NCBI GenBank assembly: GCA_040391535.1
Contig: JBEBXQ010000053.1
Location: 1-28,509, forward strand
Reading direction: 5' to 3'
Source: JBEBXQ01 sp040391535
Lineage (GTDB): Bacteria; Bacteroidota; Bacteroidia; Cytophagales; Spirosomataceae
Length of the DNA stretch: 28,509 nucleotides
Positions 16,743 to 25,189 of this stretch are shown piece after piece. The translations under genes were made by a program, and so were the position numbers. The notes beneath the pieces were generated by a model that saw nothing but the letters and a program-made list of their open reading frames with translations, ran no database searches and was not told where the DNA came from. Position 1 is the first letter of the stretch. Each line of letters opens with the position of its first letter.

Positions 16743-17759
16743 TCAATACTCTTTCCGGTTATTCAGAAACTTTTCAGTTTCATCAATAATAAAATTTTCA
16801 TTCTGTTCAATCATACATTTGAAGTGCCCTTTCGGACATTGGGCAAGGCCAAAGTTACTACATGGGCGGCATGCCAGTCCCTCTACAACTGCCTCTGCCT
16901 GCAGTTTGTTTAAATAAGGCCCGACACCAAAATGCTCTGCAGAAGTTCCTCCCCATACTGAAACGACCGGTTTGTTATATGCCCCCGAAATATGCATAAG
17001 GCCTGTGTCGTGTGCAATTACTGCAGCGGCATTTTTCAGTAGTGAAACGGATTGATTGAATTTAAACAATCCGCAGCTGTTCCATACTTTATCCCCGCAT
17101 GCGAGCTGTATTTTTTCACCGGCTTCATGATCTTCAGGGCCACCCAGTAATATAACGGGAGTCTTAACTCCCTGGCAAACCGCAATTATTTTTTCTACAG
17201 GCAGTCGTTTGGTGAAATGCTGCCCACCAATGACAAAGGCAATATAACCCTTTCGGAACGGTTCTGACAGTGAAGTTACAGGGACTTCATCGTCTTGTCC
17301 TAAAAAATAATCTACGGGCTGATGATCATTGGTGATGCCTAACGATTCCACCGCTTTCAGATTTCGCTCAACAATGTGAATATTACGGGGTAACAGGTCA
17401 ATCCGTAACTTATTCATCAGAAACTTTTGTACTGATAATTTCCTGAAAGTTAAAACCGGCCTTCTGAGTTTTATCCGCAATAAATAAGACCGGATGGTTT
17501 TGTGCAGGTCAATTATGTAATCAAATTGTTCCGCTCTGAACAACTCTACCAGCTCATCCAGGTTATTATCCAGTAAATGCAGATGATCAATATACGGATT
17601 ATGTTCCAGGACCATACTGAATTTTTTCTTTACAACATAGTGGACTTCTGCCCCTTCATACTGCTGTTTCAGACAACGGATCACCGGAGTGGTCAGCACA
17701 ATATCTCCGATACTTGAAAATCGGATAATCAGGAATTTAGTCCGCTTTTTTTTCATCAT
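16743..17759 (-). CDS. Glycosyltransferase family 9 (heptosyltransferase-like)
   Basis: A 338-residue GT9 protein. It starts with FLIIRFSSIGDIVLTTPVI, the nucleotide-sugar-family N-terminus of ADP-heptose:LPS heptosyltransferases, and has the C-terminal donor-binding segment HDTGLMHISGAYNKPVVSVWGG, followed by a Cys-rich CRPCSNFGLAQCPKGHFKC segment that is usual in Bacteroidota members. It should add a sugar to the lipopolysaccharide core or a related glycolipid at the inner face of the membrane. The start (tandem ATG) lies inside the 3' end of the acyltransferase gene, a 23-base overlap that implies translational coupling. Confidence 0.88.
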   Translation of the reverse strand: MMKKKRTKFLIIRFSSIGDIVLTTPVIRCLKQQYEGAEVHYVVKKKFSMVLEHNPYIDHLHLLDNNLDELVELFRAEQFDYIIDLHKTIRSYLLRIKLRRPVLTFRKLSVQKFLMNKLRIDLLPRNIHIVERNLKAVESLGITNDHQPVDYFLGQDDEVPVTSLSEPFRKGYIAFVIGGQHFTKRLPVEKIIAVCQGVKTPVILLGGPEDHEAGEKIQLACGDKVWNSCGLFKFNQSVSLLKNAAAVIAHDTGLMHISGAYNKPVVSVWGGTSAEHFGVGPYLNKLQAEAVVEGLACRPCSNFGLAQCPKGHFKCMIEQNENFIIDETEKFLNNRKEY

Positions 17760-18663
17760 CAGCTGTATGCAGAATTTGTTCAGGTTTCAGTTCTTCGGGA
17801 TGGCGGTGTTTCCATCTTTTATGGCTCCATAACCAGTTGTGGGGTTGATTTCTGATATCCTTTTCAAGCAACTCCACCTGCTTCTCAAGAATGGCGTTTT
17901 GAGGAAAGGTCTTGATCTGGTCGGTAACCAGTTCAAAATGGCAAATGAAATGCCCCCGTTTGGTTTCATGCTTTTTGATATCCAGATATACCACTGTCAG
18001 ATCATACATCTTGGAGATAATTTCAGCACCACGGAAAACCCCTGTATCCTGATTCAGAAAACGCGTCCAGTATCCGGTTTGCGGATTGGGTGCCTGGTCA
18101 TTGGCAAGGGCCAGAATATAAGGAGTAGGGTGTGGGTTTTTGAGCTCGGCATAGATCATTTTCATCGGCACCATCTGACTTTTAAAGCGCGTCCTCATTT
18201 CATAAAACCAACGATCCATTGCTTTATTATGTAACGGTTTATAAACGACGATGACATCATGAGGCAGGAAGGAGGAAAAATAGCTGTTGGCCATTTCCCA
18301 GTTCCCCCGGTGGCCGAGAATGAGTCCTATGTTTTTCTTTTTTGCAAACAGGTCAGTCAGTACCTCATAATTACCCTGCATCCGGTCTTTGATTTCGTTC
18401 GGATCAACGACACGCAGTTTAATGGTTTCAACAATGATGTCTGAAAAGTGCCGGTAAAAATTGCGTTCAATATCCTGTAGCTCCGTTTCTGATTTTTCCG
18501 GAAAACTATTCTTCAGATTTGCCCTGACAACATTTCTCCGGTAATGAATAACCCTGAACAGAAAGAAACACAGCAGGTCAGAAATTTTATATAAGTTTCC
18601 CCAGGACAGTTTTGCCACCAGATCGAGAAGGGAGATCAGCAGATTTGAAAGAAATTTATTCAT
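17737..18663 (-). CDS. LpxL/HtrB-type lipid A acyltransferase
   Basis: A 308-residue lysophospholipid acyltransferase of the LpxL/HtrB/WaaM group, which adds the late acyl chains to lipid A. The catalytic H118-x4-E123 motif (GHRGNWEM) is present, with a hydrophobic N-terminal anchor (about residues 8-40) and the ANDQAPN segment typical of the family. It is the first gene of a three-gene operon with GT9 and aguB and has a well-formed promoter just upstream. It acts at the cytoplasmic membrane. Confidence 0.9.
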   Translation of the reverse strand: MNKFLSNLLISLLDLVAKLSWGNLYKISDLLCFFLFRVIHYRRNVVRANLKNSFPEKSETELQDIERNFYRHFSDIIVETIKLRVVDPNEIKDRMQGNYEVLTDLFAKKKNIGLILGHRGNWEMANSYFSSFLPHDVIVVYKPLHNKAMDRWFYEMRTRFKSQMVPMKMIYAELKNPHPTPYILALANDQAPNPQTGYWTRFLNQDTGVFRGAEIISKMYDLTVVYLDIKKHETKRGHFICHFELVTDQIKTFPQNAILEKQVELLEKDIRNQPHNWLWSHKRWKHRHPEELKPEQILHTADDEKKAD

Positions 18664-18681
18664 GTCTAATATTTAATGTTG

Positions 18682-18711
18682 CAAAATTACTTTAAATCCG
18701 CAACTGGCAAA
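18682..18711 (-). promoter_or_regulatory. Bacteroidota-type promoter of the acyltransferase operon
   Basis: On the minus strand a -33 TTTG (18711-18708) is followed after 18 bases by TAATTTTG (18689-18682), an exact TAnnTTTG -7 box. The start codon of the acyltransferase is at 18663, giving a very short leader. This is the clearest promoter in the window. Confidence 0.6.
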
Positions 18712-18742
18712 TAATTAATGGCATGGTAAATATTTCAAAAGG

Positions 18743-18774
18743 TTTGTTTTTTTGCTGAGGACCTTCTAATTTCA
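18743..18774 (+). promoter_or_regulatory. Weak candidate promoter of the small membrane protein gene
   Basis: TTTG at 18743-18746 lies 20 bases ahead of TAATTTCA (18767-18774), which matches six of the eight positions of the Bacteroidota -7 consensus. The start codon of the small membrane protein follows 23 bases later. Confidence 0.3.
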
Positions 18775-18797
18775 GGTAATCAAAATCAACGTTAGGT

Positions 18798-19151
18798 ATG
18801 TTTGATGGGTTATTTAATATTAAGAATGACAAAAGGTTAAGTGTATACCTTTACCGTTCGGGGTTTGTATTCTGGCTTATTTACCTGATTTTAGGCTCTC
18901 CGGCACTTCATATTTACGGGCATTACCGCAATGATGCAGGAGCATTGTCAGTGTTGCTGATGGTAACAGCCTTTTCCATGTCTATGGTTTATGATTTTTT
19001 TCACCACCGGAAAATTTATGAGCAAAAGAAAAAGTGGCTTGTAATCAGTTATCTTATTCTGTTTTCGGCATTGTATTTTTTTGTGTTCAGGGAAAAAGGA
19101 ATCAAGCTAGACTGGTTGCATATCATGCGTCTTTTCCCAGGGCTGGGATAA
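18798..19151 (+). CDS. Small membrane protein of unknown function
   Basis: A 117-residue protein with about three hydrophobic segments: residues 20-37 (FVFWLIYLILGSPALHIYG), 47-65 (ALSVLLMVTAFSMSMVYDFF) and 80-96 (WLVISYLILFSALYFFVF), separated by basic loops such as HHRKIYEQKKK. It probably sits in the inner membrane. I recognise no family and no catalytic motif. It is alone on the plus strand, divergent from the lipid A operon, and its stop is 4 bases from the end of the convergent cobA gene. Confidence 0.6.
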   Translation: MFDGLFNIKNDKRLSVYLYRSGFVFWLIYLILGSPALHIYGHYRNDAGALSVLLMVTAFSMSMVYDFFHHRKIYEQKKKWLVISYLILFSALYFFVFREKGIKLDWLHIMRLFPGLG

Positions 19152-19155
19152 CCGG

Positions 19156-19905
19156 CTATTGAAAATCAGAACATCTTGAGGCAATCTCCACAAGTGAGTC
19201 GCTCAGGGTGGCAGCTTTCCCCAGCACAATAATAGCAGGAGAACTTACTTCTGCAATCTGAACCAGTGGCAGAATGTTGCTTATTTTGCCGGTAACCATT
19301 TTTTGCTCAGGTAATGAGCCATTCTGAATAATCGCTACAGGAGTTGCTGATTTCCCCAGTTGCTGATAGATTCCGACAATTTCAGATAATTTATTCATTC
19401 CCATCAGCACAACCACCGTGGCGGTTGACTGTGCTGCCAGGAGCAGGTCGTCCGAAAGCTGGTGGTTCCGGGTTGTTCCTGTCACTACCCAGAAACTTTC
19501 ACTTACACCGCGGCTTGTCAGCGGGATACCATTCAAAGCAGGTACGGCATAGCTGCTGGATATCCCGGGTATTATTTCGGTATCAATACCGAATCGTGAA
19601 GCATATTCGAGTTCCTCATAACCTCTTCCGAAAATAAACGGATCTCCGCCCTTCAGCCTTACAACTTCCCCGTATTGATGTGCGTATTCTACAATCAGAT
19701 GATTAATGACATCCTGATTGCAGGAATGTTTTCCGTAGCGTTTACCTACGTGAACTTTCACACATTCGTCCTGACAATATTGCAGCAGATCCGGGTGAAT
19801 GAGCGCGTCATACAGGACTATCCGTGCATTTTTCAATGCATTGATGCCCTTTAGGGTAATAAGTTCCGGATCACCGGGACCGGCGCCAACTAGGGTAAGT
19901 TTCAT
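19156..19905 (-). CDS. cobA: Uroporphyrinogen-III C-methyltransferase
   Basis: A 249-residue SAM-dependent methyltransferase that converts uroporphyrinogen III to precorrin-2, the first step to siroheme. It begins MKLTLVGAGPGDPELITLKG, the conserved start of the family, and contains VVRLKGGDPFIFGRG and PGISSSYAVPALNGIPLTSRG. The open frame extends 45 codons upstream but those residues look non-coding and overlap the sulfite reductase stop, so ATG at 19905 is chosen. The dehydrogenase/ferrochelatase domain of CysG is not fused and not in the window, so the last steps to siroheme must be encoded elsewhere. Last gene of the sulfate assimilation run, supplying cofactor for Sir. Confidence 0.93.
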   Translation of the reverse strand: MKLTLVGAGPGDPELITLKGINALKNARIVLYDALIHPDLLQYCQDECVKVHVGKRYGKHSCNQDVINHLIVEYAHQYGEVVRLKGGDPFIFGRGYEELEYASRFGIDTEIIPGISSSYAVPALNGIPLTSRGVSESFWVVTGTTRNHQLSDDLLLAAQSTATVVVLMGMNKLSEIVGIYQQLGKSATPVAIIQNGSLPEQKMVTGKISNILPLVQIAEVSSPAIIVLGKAATLSDSLVEIASRCSDFQ

Positions 19906-19926
19906 GTACTGGAAATGATTGGTGTA

Positions 19927-19971
19927 ATCACCGGAATGCCCGGGATGGTTCCCCAGGGCGTATCCGGTGAT
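19927..19971 (-). promoter_or_regulatory. Strong intercistronic hairpin between sir and cobA
   Basis: In the 79-base gap between the sulfite reductase stop and the cobA start, ATCACCGGA and TCCGGTGAT form a perfect 9-bp outer stem, and inner GCCC/GGGC and GGGA/TCCC pairs extend it. No T tract follows on the transcribed strand, so it may act as an mRNA-stability or processing element, or as a partial terminator, lowering cobA expression relative to sir. Confidence 0.45.
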
Positions 19972-19984
19972 CAGAAAATGGGAA

Positions 19985-22138
19985 TTAACTGTCCTGCCCG
20001 AAGACCAGTTCCTGAAGAAGGGGTTCTCCGTTTTCTTCAAGCTGACGACGGCGGACTTCCTTGGTTTTTTCCAGAAAGTTCAGTGCTTCTGCAAGATACC
20101 TTGTGGCAAATTCTTCAGAAGGCTCATTCTGGTTAATACTGAAAAGCTGTATACGGAATCCGTTTTGCTCCTCTCCTTCAACAGGATAGAAATCTTTTCC
20201 GAAGTGCTGGTCAAAATCTTTGGCCAGGCCATGCTGTGTATTCACGTTTACCCCCTGACTCAGCAGCATACCCTTGGCGGCCGTGATAAAGGTGTTGTAA
20301 GCATGATAGATAGCGTCAGCCCAGTTATTTATTTCAAAGTTTTCTTTGGCAAGGGAAGCTTTCTCTTCTGCTTCAACTAAAGTGGTAGCTACCAGATCCA
20401 GCACTACGCTGGCACACTCCCCGATACCGATCTCCGTTTTAAATAACTCATCATGATCCCAGTCGCGGTATTCATTGTCATCGACACTGGAAAGGTCGGC
20501 AACGGGCTTGAGTAACTGATAAAAGTAATTTTTGGTCTGGCGGGTGTAATAATCATTGAAATACTCCCCTTCAAGCGCATTTTCTTCATAATCAGTCAAC
20601 AGAAGCTCTAACGCAAGCGGACCGCGTTTCGTCGGAACCTTAATGACTTTGTCAGCCAGCAAACCTTCTCCGTTTCCTGTATAACCACCTCCCAGCAGGA
20701 TCTGAACAGCCGGTAATACCAGTTTGCCGTTTTTGATAGAGCTTCCGTGAAATCCGATATTGGCCGCGCTGTGTTGTCCGCAGGCATTCATACATCCGCT
20801 GATCTTGATTTTAATATCATTGTTGTAAATCAGATCTGGGAACTTCTCCTTCATCATTTTTTCCAGCTCACGGGTAATCCCATAGCTGCTTGAAATCGCC
20901 AGGTTACAGGTATCAGTTCCCGGGCAGGTAGTGATGTCGGCTGTACTGTCAAATCCGGGATCAGCGAGGCCAAGGCTTTTAAGGGCTTTGTATATAGCCG
21001 GTAAGTCACTTCCTTTGATATACCGTAAACGGTATCCCTGATTGATAGCCACACGGATATCATCAGCAGCGTATTGCTTCACAATGGCCGCAAAAGCACG
21101 GGCAGTATCAGATGACATATCACCCAGCAAAACCCTTACCTGAGCAGAATACCAGCCTTTTTGTTTTTGTTCAAAAACATTGGTTTTCAGCCATGCGGTA
21201 TATTCTTCATCGGAAGGATCTTCAACGGCAGCATTACCTTCACCCGAAGGAATATTCAGGGGAACAGGCTGCACCCAGTATTCTTTATTTTTAAGAGCCG
21301 GCCATTCTTCTTTTACTCTTTCAAGCAAGCCCTCAAGGCCGATATCATTGAGCAGATATTTCATCCGGGCTTTATGCCGCTTGGTTCTTTCTCCGTAACG
21401 GTCGAAAACACGGATTACCGCTTCAATTAAAGGAATCGCATATTGTTCTTCCAGAAATTCATGAGAGAGTTGTGCAGCAAAAGGCTGTGCACCCAGTCCT
21501 CCGCCTAACACTACCTTAAACCCTCTGATTTCTTTTCCGTTTTCGTCTGTTTTTACACGGGGAATAAGACCTACGTCATGAATAAAGGCATAAGCATCAT
21601 CTTTTTCCGAAGAAGAAACCGTGATTTTGAATTTTCTGCCCATATCCTGGCAGATCGGGTTGCGGAGGAAATATTCAAAAATTGCCTGAGCATAAGGGGT
21701 TACATCAAACGGTTCATCAGGGTCAATTCCCGCTTTTGATGAACCTGTAACATTCCTTACGGTATTACCACAGGCCTCTTTAATGGTTATTTTGGCATCT
21801 TCCAGCTCGGCCCACAGGGCAGGAGTATCTACCAGCTTAACAAAATGCAGCTGAATATCCTGCCGGGTAGTGGCATGGAGATTCCCGGTTGCATATTTGT
21901 CAGAGCAATGTGCAATCCGTATCAGCTGGTCCGTAGTGATTCTCCCGTGAGGAAGCTTAATACGTACCATCTGAACGCCTGGCTGACGTTGCCCGTAGAC
22001 ACCACGCGTCAGCCTGTATCTCCTGAAAGCCTCTTCCGGTTCTCCTCCGGAAGTAAAAGCTGCAATTCTGTTTTTGAGTTCCAGAATATCACGTTTGGCT
22101 CTGGGATTTATATTTTCAGTTAAAACCGGTTCTTTCAT
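19985..22138 (-). CDS. sir: Siroheme sulfite reductase with C-terminal HEPN-like domain
   Basis: A 717-residue assimilatory sulfite reductase of the siroheme/4Fe-4S nitrite-sulfite reductase family that reduces sulfite to sulfide with six electrons, probably from ferredoxin. The cluster and siroheme ligands C405-x5-C411 (TCPGTDTC) and C449-x3-C453 (SGCMNACGQH) are intact, as are the N-terminal ferrodoxin-like repeat and HATTRQDIQLHF. The core ends around residue 560. The remaining about 150 residues form a helical domain with WADAIYHAYNTFITAAKGML (from W606) and HGLAKDFDQHF, which resembles HEPN-type helical bundles but lacks the Rx4-6H ribonuclease motif. No flavoprotein CysJ is encoded nearby. 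Operon context favours sulfite over nitrite as substrate. Confidence 0.92.
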   Translation of the reverse strand: MKEPVLTENINPRAKRDILELKNRIAAFTSGGEPEEAFRRYRLTRGVYGQRQPGVQMVRIKLPHGRITTDQLIRIAHCSDKYATGNLHATTRQDIQLHFVKLVDTPALWAELEDAKITIKEACGNTVRNVTGSSKAGIDPDEPFDVTPYAQAIFEYFLRNPICQDMGRKFKITVSSSEKDDAYAFIHDVGLIPRVKTDENGKEIRGFKVVLGGGLGAQPFAAQLSHEFLEEQYAIPLIEAVIRVFDRYGERTKRHKARMKYLLNDIGLEGLLERVKEEWPALKNKEYWVQPVPLNIPSGEGNAAVEDPSDEEYTAWLKTNVFEQKQKGWYSAQVRVLLGDMSSDTARAFAAIVKQYAADDIRVAINQGYRLRYIKGSDLPAIYKALKSLGLADPGFDSTADITTCPGTDTCNLAISSSYGITRELEKMMKEKFPDLIYNNDIKIKISGCMNACGQHSAANIGFHGSSIKNGKLVLPAVQILLGGGYTGNGEGLLADKVIKVPTKRGPLALELLLTDYEENALEGEYFNDYYTRQTKNYFYQLLKPVADLSSVDDNEYRDWDHDELFKTEIGIGECASVVLDLVATTLVEAEEKASLAKENFEINNWADAIYHAYNTFITAAKGMLLSQGVNVNTQHGLAKDFDQHFGKDFYPVEGEEQNGFRIQLFSINQNEPSEEFATRYLAEALNFLEKTKEVRRRQLEENGEPLLQELVFGQDS

Positions 22139-22186
22139 TTTTCCTGTGGGTATAATAGGTTAATATTGAGTACTTCTATTATGCAG

Positions 22187-22211
22187 CTGATTTTAAGACA
22201 TTGAAAATCAG
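22187..22211 (-). other. Hairpin at the cysN stop codon
   Basis: CTGATTTT and AAAATCAG form an 8-bp stem with a 9-base loop overlapping the last codons of cysN. It has no T tract beyond it. It may mark an intercistronic processing or partial termination point before sir, or be chance in AT-rich sequence. Confidence 0.3.
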
Positions 22212-23452
22212 TTTAACAGACAGGCACCAACTGTCACATTAGACGTTTCGTCGATCAGTATAGCTGCGCCGTTAGCTCTGTTGGTCTGATACGAATCGTA
22301 CGCGATGGGTTGTGCAGTTCTTAACAATATTTTCGCCATATCGTTCAGTTTAAGTGATTCAATGTCATCTTTTTCCTCATAGGTATTAATGTCAATACCA
22401 TATTCAATCGCTTTAACAGAACAACGGGTACGGGTGCTGCCGTGTTGCAGGGTGTACTTATTACCTGGTTTCAACACTTTTTTATCGTCCATCCAGCATA
22501 ATATCGTTTCAATGTCCTGAGATACTACCGGCTGATTGTTTTCGGAAACAATGGAATCGCCACGGCTTAAATCAATATCAGAGGCCAGTAAAAGGGTTAC
22601 CGATTGTGGCGCTGACGCTTCTTCCACTTCCTCTCCAAACAGCTCTATTTTATCAATAACGGAACTTTGCCCTGAAGGCAGGACCACAATTTTGTCTCCT
22701 TTTCTGAAAGAGCCGCTCTGAATTCTTCCGGCATAGCCTCTGTAGTCATGCAGCTCTTCTGTCTGAGGGCGTATCACATACTGAACCACCATGCGGGGGT
22801 CATCCAGATTAAGATCTTTTCTGATATCAACTGTTTCCAGAATTTCCAGCATCGTTTCAGCAGTGTACCAGGGCATATTATCAGATCTGTCCACAATATT
22901 ATCGCCATTCAAAGCACTGACGGGTACAATGTGCAGGTGTTTGATGTTTAGTTTCTGTGCTAATTCCTGGTATTTGCTTGCAATGTCCAGATAAGTATCT
23001 TCAGAATAATTCACCAGATCCATTTTGTTGATCGCGACTACTACGTGAGGTATTCCCAGCAGAGAGGCTACCAGCGAGTGACGCCGCGTTTGTTCCATCA
23101 CGCCTTCACGGGCATCGATAAGAATAATGGCAAGGTCTGCATTGGATGCTCCGGTCACCATATTACGGGTATACTGAATATGGCCGGGGGCGTCAATACT
23201 GATAAATTTCCGCTTATTGGTTTGAAAATATTTATAAGCAACATCAATGGTGATGCCCTGCTCTCTTTCTGAACGCAGCCCGTCAGTCAGTAAGGCGAGG
23301 TCGATCTCTCCGTCGTTACGTACTTTACTTGCCTTTTCAATAGCCTGCATCTGGTCGGCCAGAATGTTTTTTGTGTCAAAAAGCAACCTTCCGATGAGTG
23401 TACTTTTACCATCATCGACCGAACCGGCTGTTATAAATCTTAATATGTCCAT
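22208..23452 (-). CDS. cysN: Sulfate adenylyltransferase subunit 1 (CysN, GTPase)
   Basis: A 414-residue GTPase subunit of ATP sulfurylase, which couples GTP hydrolysis to formation of adenosine 5'-phosphosulfate (APS) from sulfate and ATP. The P-loop G10-SVDDGKS-T18, the DAPGH switch II motif and NKMD base-specificity motif are present, followed by two EF-Tu-like beta-barrel domains. It ends without a fused APS kinase (CysC) domain. It lies 55 bases downstream of cysD, its partner subunit, and 69 bases upstream of sir. Confidence 0.96.
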   Translation of the reverse strand: MDILRFITAGSVDDGKSTLIGRLLFDTKNILADQMQAIEKASKVRNDGEIDLALLTDGLRSEREQGITIDVAYKYFQTNKRKFISIDAPGHIQYTRNMVTGASNADLAIILIDAREGVMEQTRRHSLVASLLGIPHVVVAINKMDLVNYSEDTYLDIASKYQELAQKLNIKHLHIVPVSALNGDNIVDRSDNMPWYTAETMLEILETVDIRKDLNLDDPRMVVQYVIRPQTEELHDYRGYAGRIQSGSFRKGDKIVVLPSGQSSVIDKIELFGEEVEEASAPQSVTLLLASDIDLSRGDSIVSENNQPVVSQDIETILCWMDDKKVLKPGNKYTLQHGSTRTRCSVKAIEYGIDINTYEEKDDIESLKLNDMAKILLRTAQPIAYDSYQTNRANGAAILIDETSNVTVGACLLN

Positions 23453-23507
23453 TTCTGATTACTGTCTTTTTTACTGAATAATGATCTTTATTTTTCCGTG
23501 AATAAAC

Positions 23508-24434
23508 TCAGAAATACCCGCCTTTTTTACGGTCTTCCATAGCAGCTTCGGTTTGCTGATCATCAATACGGGTTTCTCCGCGTTCACTGATTCTGGAAAC
23601 TTTAATCTCATTAATTACTTCATCAAGAGACGATGCATGTGATTCCACAGCGGCAGTACAGGTCATATCACCTACAGTACGGAAACGTACAGTACGGTGT
23701 ACGATCTGGTCTTTTTCGTCTTTCTGAATAAACTCAGCATTGGCTAACAAATGTCCGTCGCGCAGAATACACTCTCTCTCATGCGAGAAGTAAATGCCGG
23801 GGAGCTTAATGTTCTCTCTCTGAATATAGGCCCAGACATCCAGCTCGGTCCAGTTGGAGATAGGGAACACCCTTACATTTTCTCCTTTATGGATTTTTCC
23901 GTTAAACAGGTTCCAGAGTTCCGGACGCTGGCGTTTGGGGTCCCATTGGCCGAATTCATCTCTGAAGGAGAAAATTCTTTCTTTAGCTCTTGCTTTTTCT
24001 TCATCGCGGCGCGCTCCGCCGATACACGCATCAAATTCGAATTCTTCAATGGTATCCAGCAGGGTATAAGTCTGCAGCCAGTTACGGCTTGCGTTTTTGC
24101 CGGTTTGTTCTTTCAGACCTTTTGCCTTAATAGTGTCTTCCACGTAACGGACAATCAGCTTTGCACCTGTTGTTTCTGCCAGTTCATCACGGTATTTAAT
24201 GGCCTCAGGGAAGTTGTGACCAGTATCTACATGCACAAGCGGGAAAGGAATTTTGCCAGGGGCAAAAGCTTTTCTGGCAAGATGTACTAAAGTAATAGAG
24301 TCTTTTCCTCCGGAAAATAACAAAGCGGGCCTTTCAAACTGACCTGCAACTTCCCTCATAATATAGATAGCTTCAGCCTCGAGGTCATCGAGTGCATTCC
24401 ATTGAAATTGCTTTTGGAGCGCTTCTTGGTTCAT
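23508..24434 (-). CDS. cysD: Sulfate adenylyltransferase subunit 2 (CysD)
   Basis: A 308-residue catalytic subunit of ATP sulfurylase, of the PP-loop ATP pyrophosphatase superfamily. The LLFSGGKDSITLVHL PP-loop, HVDTGHNFPE, and GGARRDEEKARAKER are typical of CysD, and the length matches the family. It works as a heterodimer with CysN, encoded immediately downstream. The 48-base gap from cysH and the uniform strand support one transcript. Confidence 0.97.
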   Translation of the reverse strand: MNQEALQKQFQWNALDDLEAEAIYIMREVAGQFERPALLFSGGKDSITLVHLARKAFAPGKIPFPLVHVDTGHNFPEAIKYRDELAETTGAKLIVRYVEDTIKAKGLKEQTGKNASRNWLQTYTLLDTIEEFEFDACIGGARRDEEKARAKERIFSFRDEFGQWDPKRQRPELWNLFNGKIHKGENVRVFPISNWTELDVWAYIQRENIKLPGIYFSHERECILRDGHLLANAEFIQKDEKDQIVHRTVRFRTVGDMTCTAAVESHASSLDEVINEIKVSRISERGETRIDDQQTEAAMEDRKKGGYF

Positions 24435-24482
24435 TTTTTTGTTTTTTAAATAGCAGGAATCTGATCCTGATCCATAAATTAA

Positions 24483-25184
24483 TTATCTGGCATGCAAGCC
24501 ACACTCTTTTTTCGATTCGTCTTCCCACCACCATCTTCCTGCACGGAAGTCTTCACCTTCGGCAATGGCGCGGGTACATGGTGCACAGCCAATACTTACA
24601 AATCCCTTATTATGTAATGGGTTGAAGGGAACATTATTTTCTTTAACATAGGCCTGAACCTGGTCAAAAGTCCAGTCCAGCAACGGATGAAATTTAAATA
24701 ACTGATGGGCTTCGTCCCATTCAAGCCGGTGCATCGCCTGGCGGTTTCCTGATTGCTGGGCTCTGATGCCTGTTATCCATATTTTTGCATTTTTCAAGGC
24801 GCGGTTCAGAGGAACCACTTTCCTGATAAAGCAGCATTCTTTTCTGTTTTCCACTGATTCATAGAAACTGTAAGGGCCTTTTTCGGTAATCAGTTTCTCC
24901 ACAGATTCGGTGGAAGGGAAATAAGTGGTGATATGGGTATCGTACCGATGATTCGTTCGCTGTAAAGTTTTATAGGTCTCTTCAAAAAGACGGCCGGTAT
25001 CAAGTGTAAACACTTCAATTTCTACAGAATTTTCAAAAATAAGATCTGTAATTACCTGATCTTCATATCCCATGCTGGAAGAAAAAACGACTTCACCGGG
25101 AAACATCGAAGTAAGGATCTTTAACGATTCTATTTCTGATTTTCCTTCGATTTGCTGATTAATGGTTTCAAATAACTCTTTCAT
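24483..25184 (-). CDS. cysH: Adenylyl-sulfate (APS) reductase, 4Fe-4S type
   Basis: A 233-residue reductase converting activated sulfate to sulfite using thioredoxin. Two cysteine pairs, C117-C118 (KECCFIRKVVPL) and C200-x2-C203 (SIGCAPCT), bind the 4Fe-4S cluster that distinguishes APS reductases from PAPS-specific enzymes, and C228 in the C-terminal ECGLH is the catalytic nucleophile. APS is therefore the likely substrate, which fits the absence of APS kinase nearby. The gene starts 5 bases after metZ, implying tight coupling. Confidence 0.94.
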   Translation of the reverse strand: MKELFETINQQIEGKSEIESLKILTSMFPGEVVFSSSMGYEDQVITDLIFENSVEIEVFTLDTGRLFEETYKTLQRTNHRYDTHITTYFPSTESVEKLITEKGPYSFYESVENRKECCFIRKVVPLNRALKNAKIWITGIRAQQSGNRQAMHRLEWDEAHQLFKFHPLLDWTFDQVQAYVKENNVPFNPLHNKGFVSIGCAPCTRAIAEGEDFRAGRWWWEDESKKECGLHAR

Positions 25185-25189
25185 CCCGA

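Noticed and set aside
19906..20040. N-terminal 45-codon extension of cobA
   Set aside because: The conserved family start is at 19905; the extension spans the intercistronic hairpin and overlaps the end of sir.
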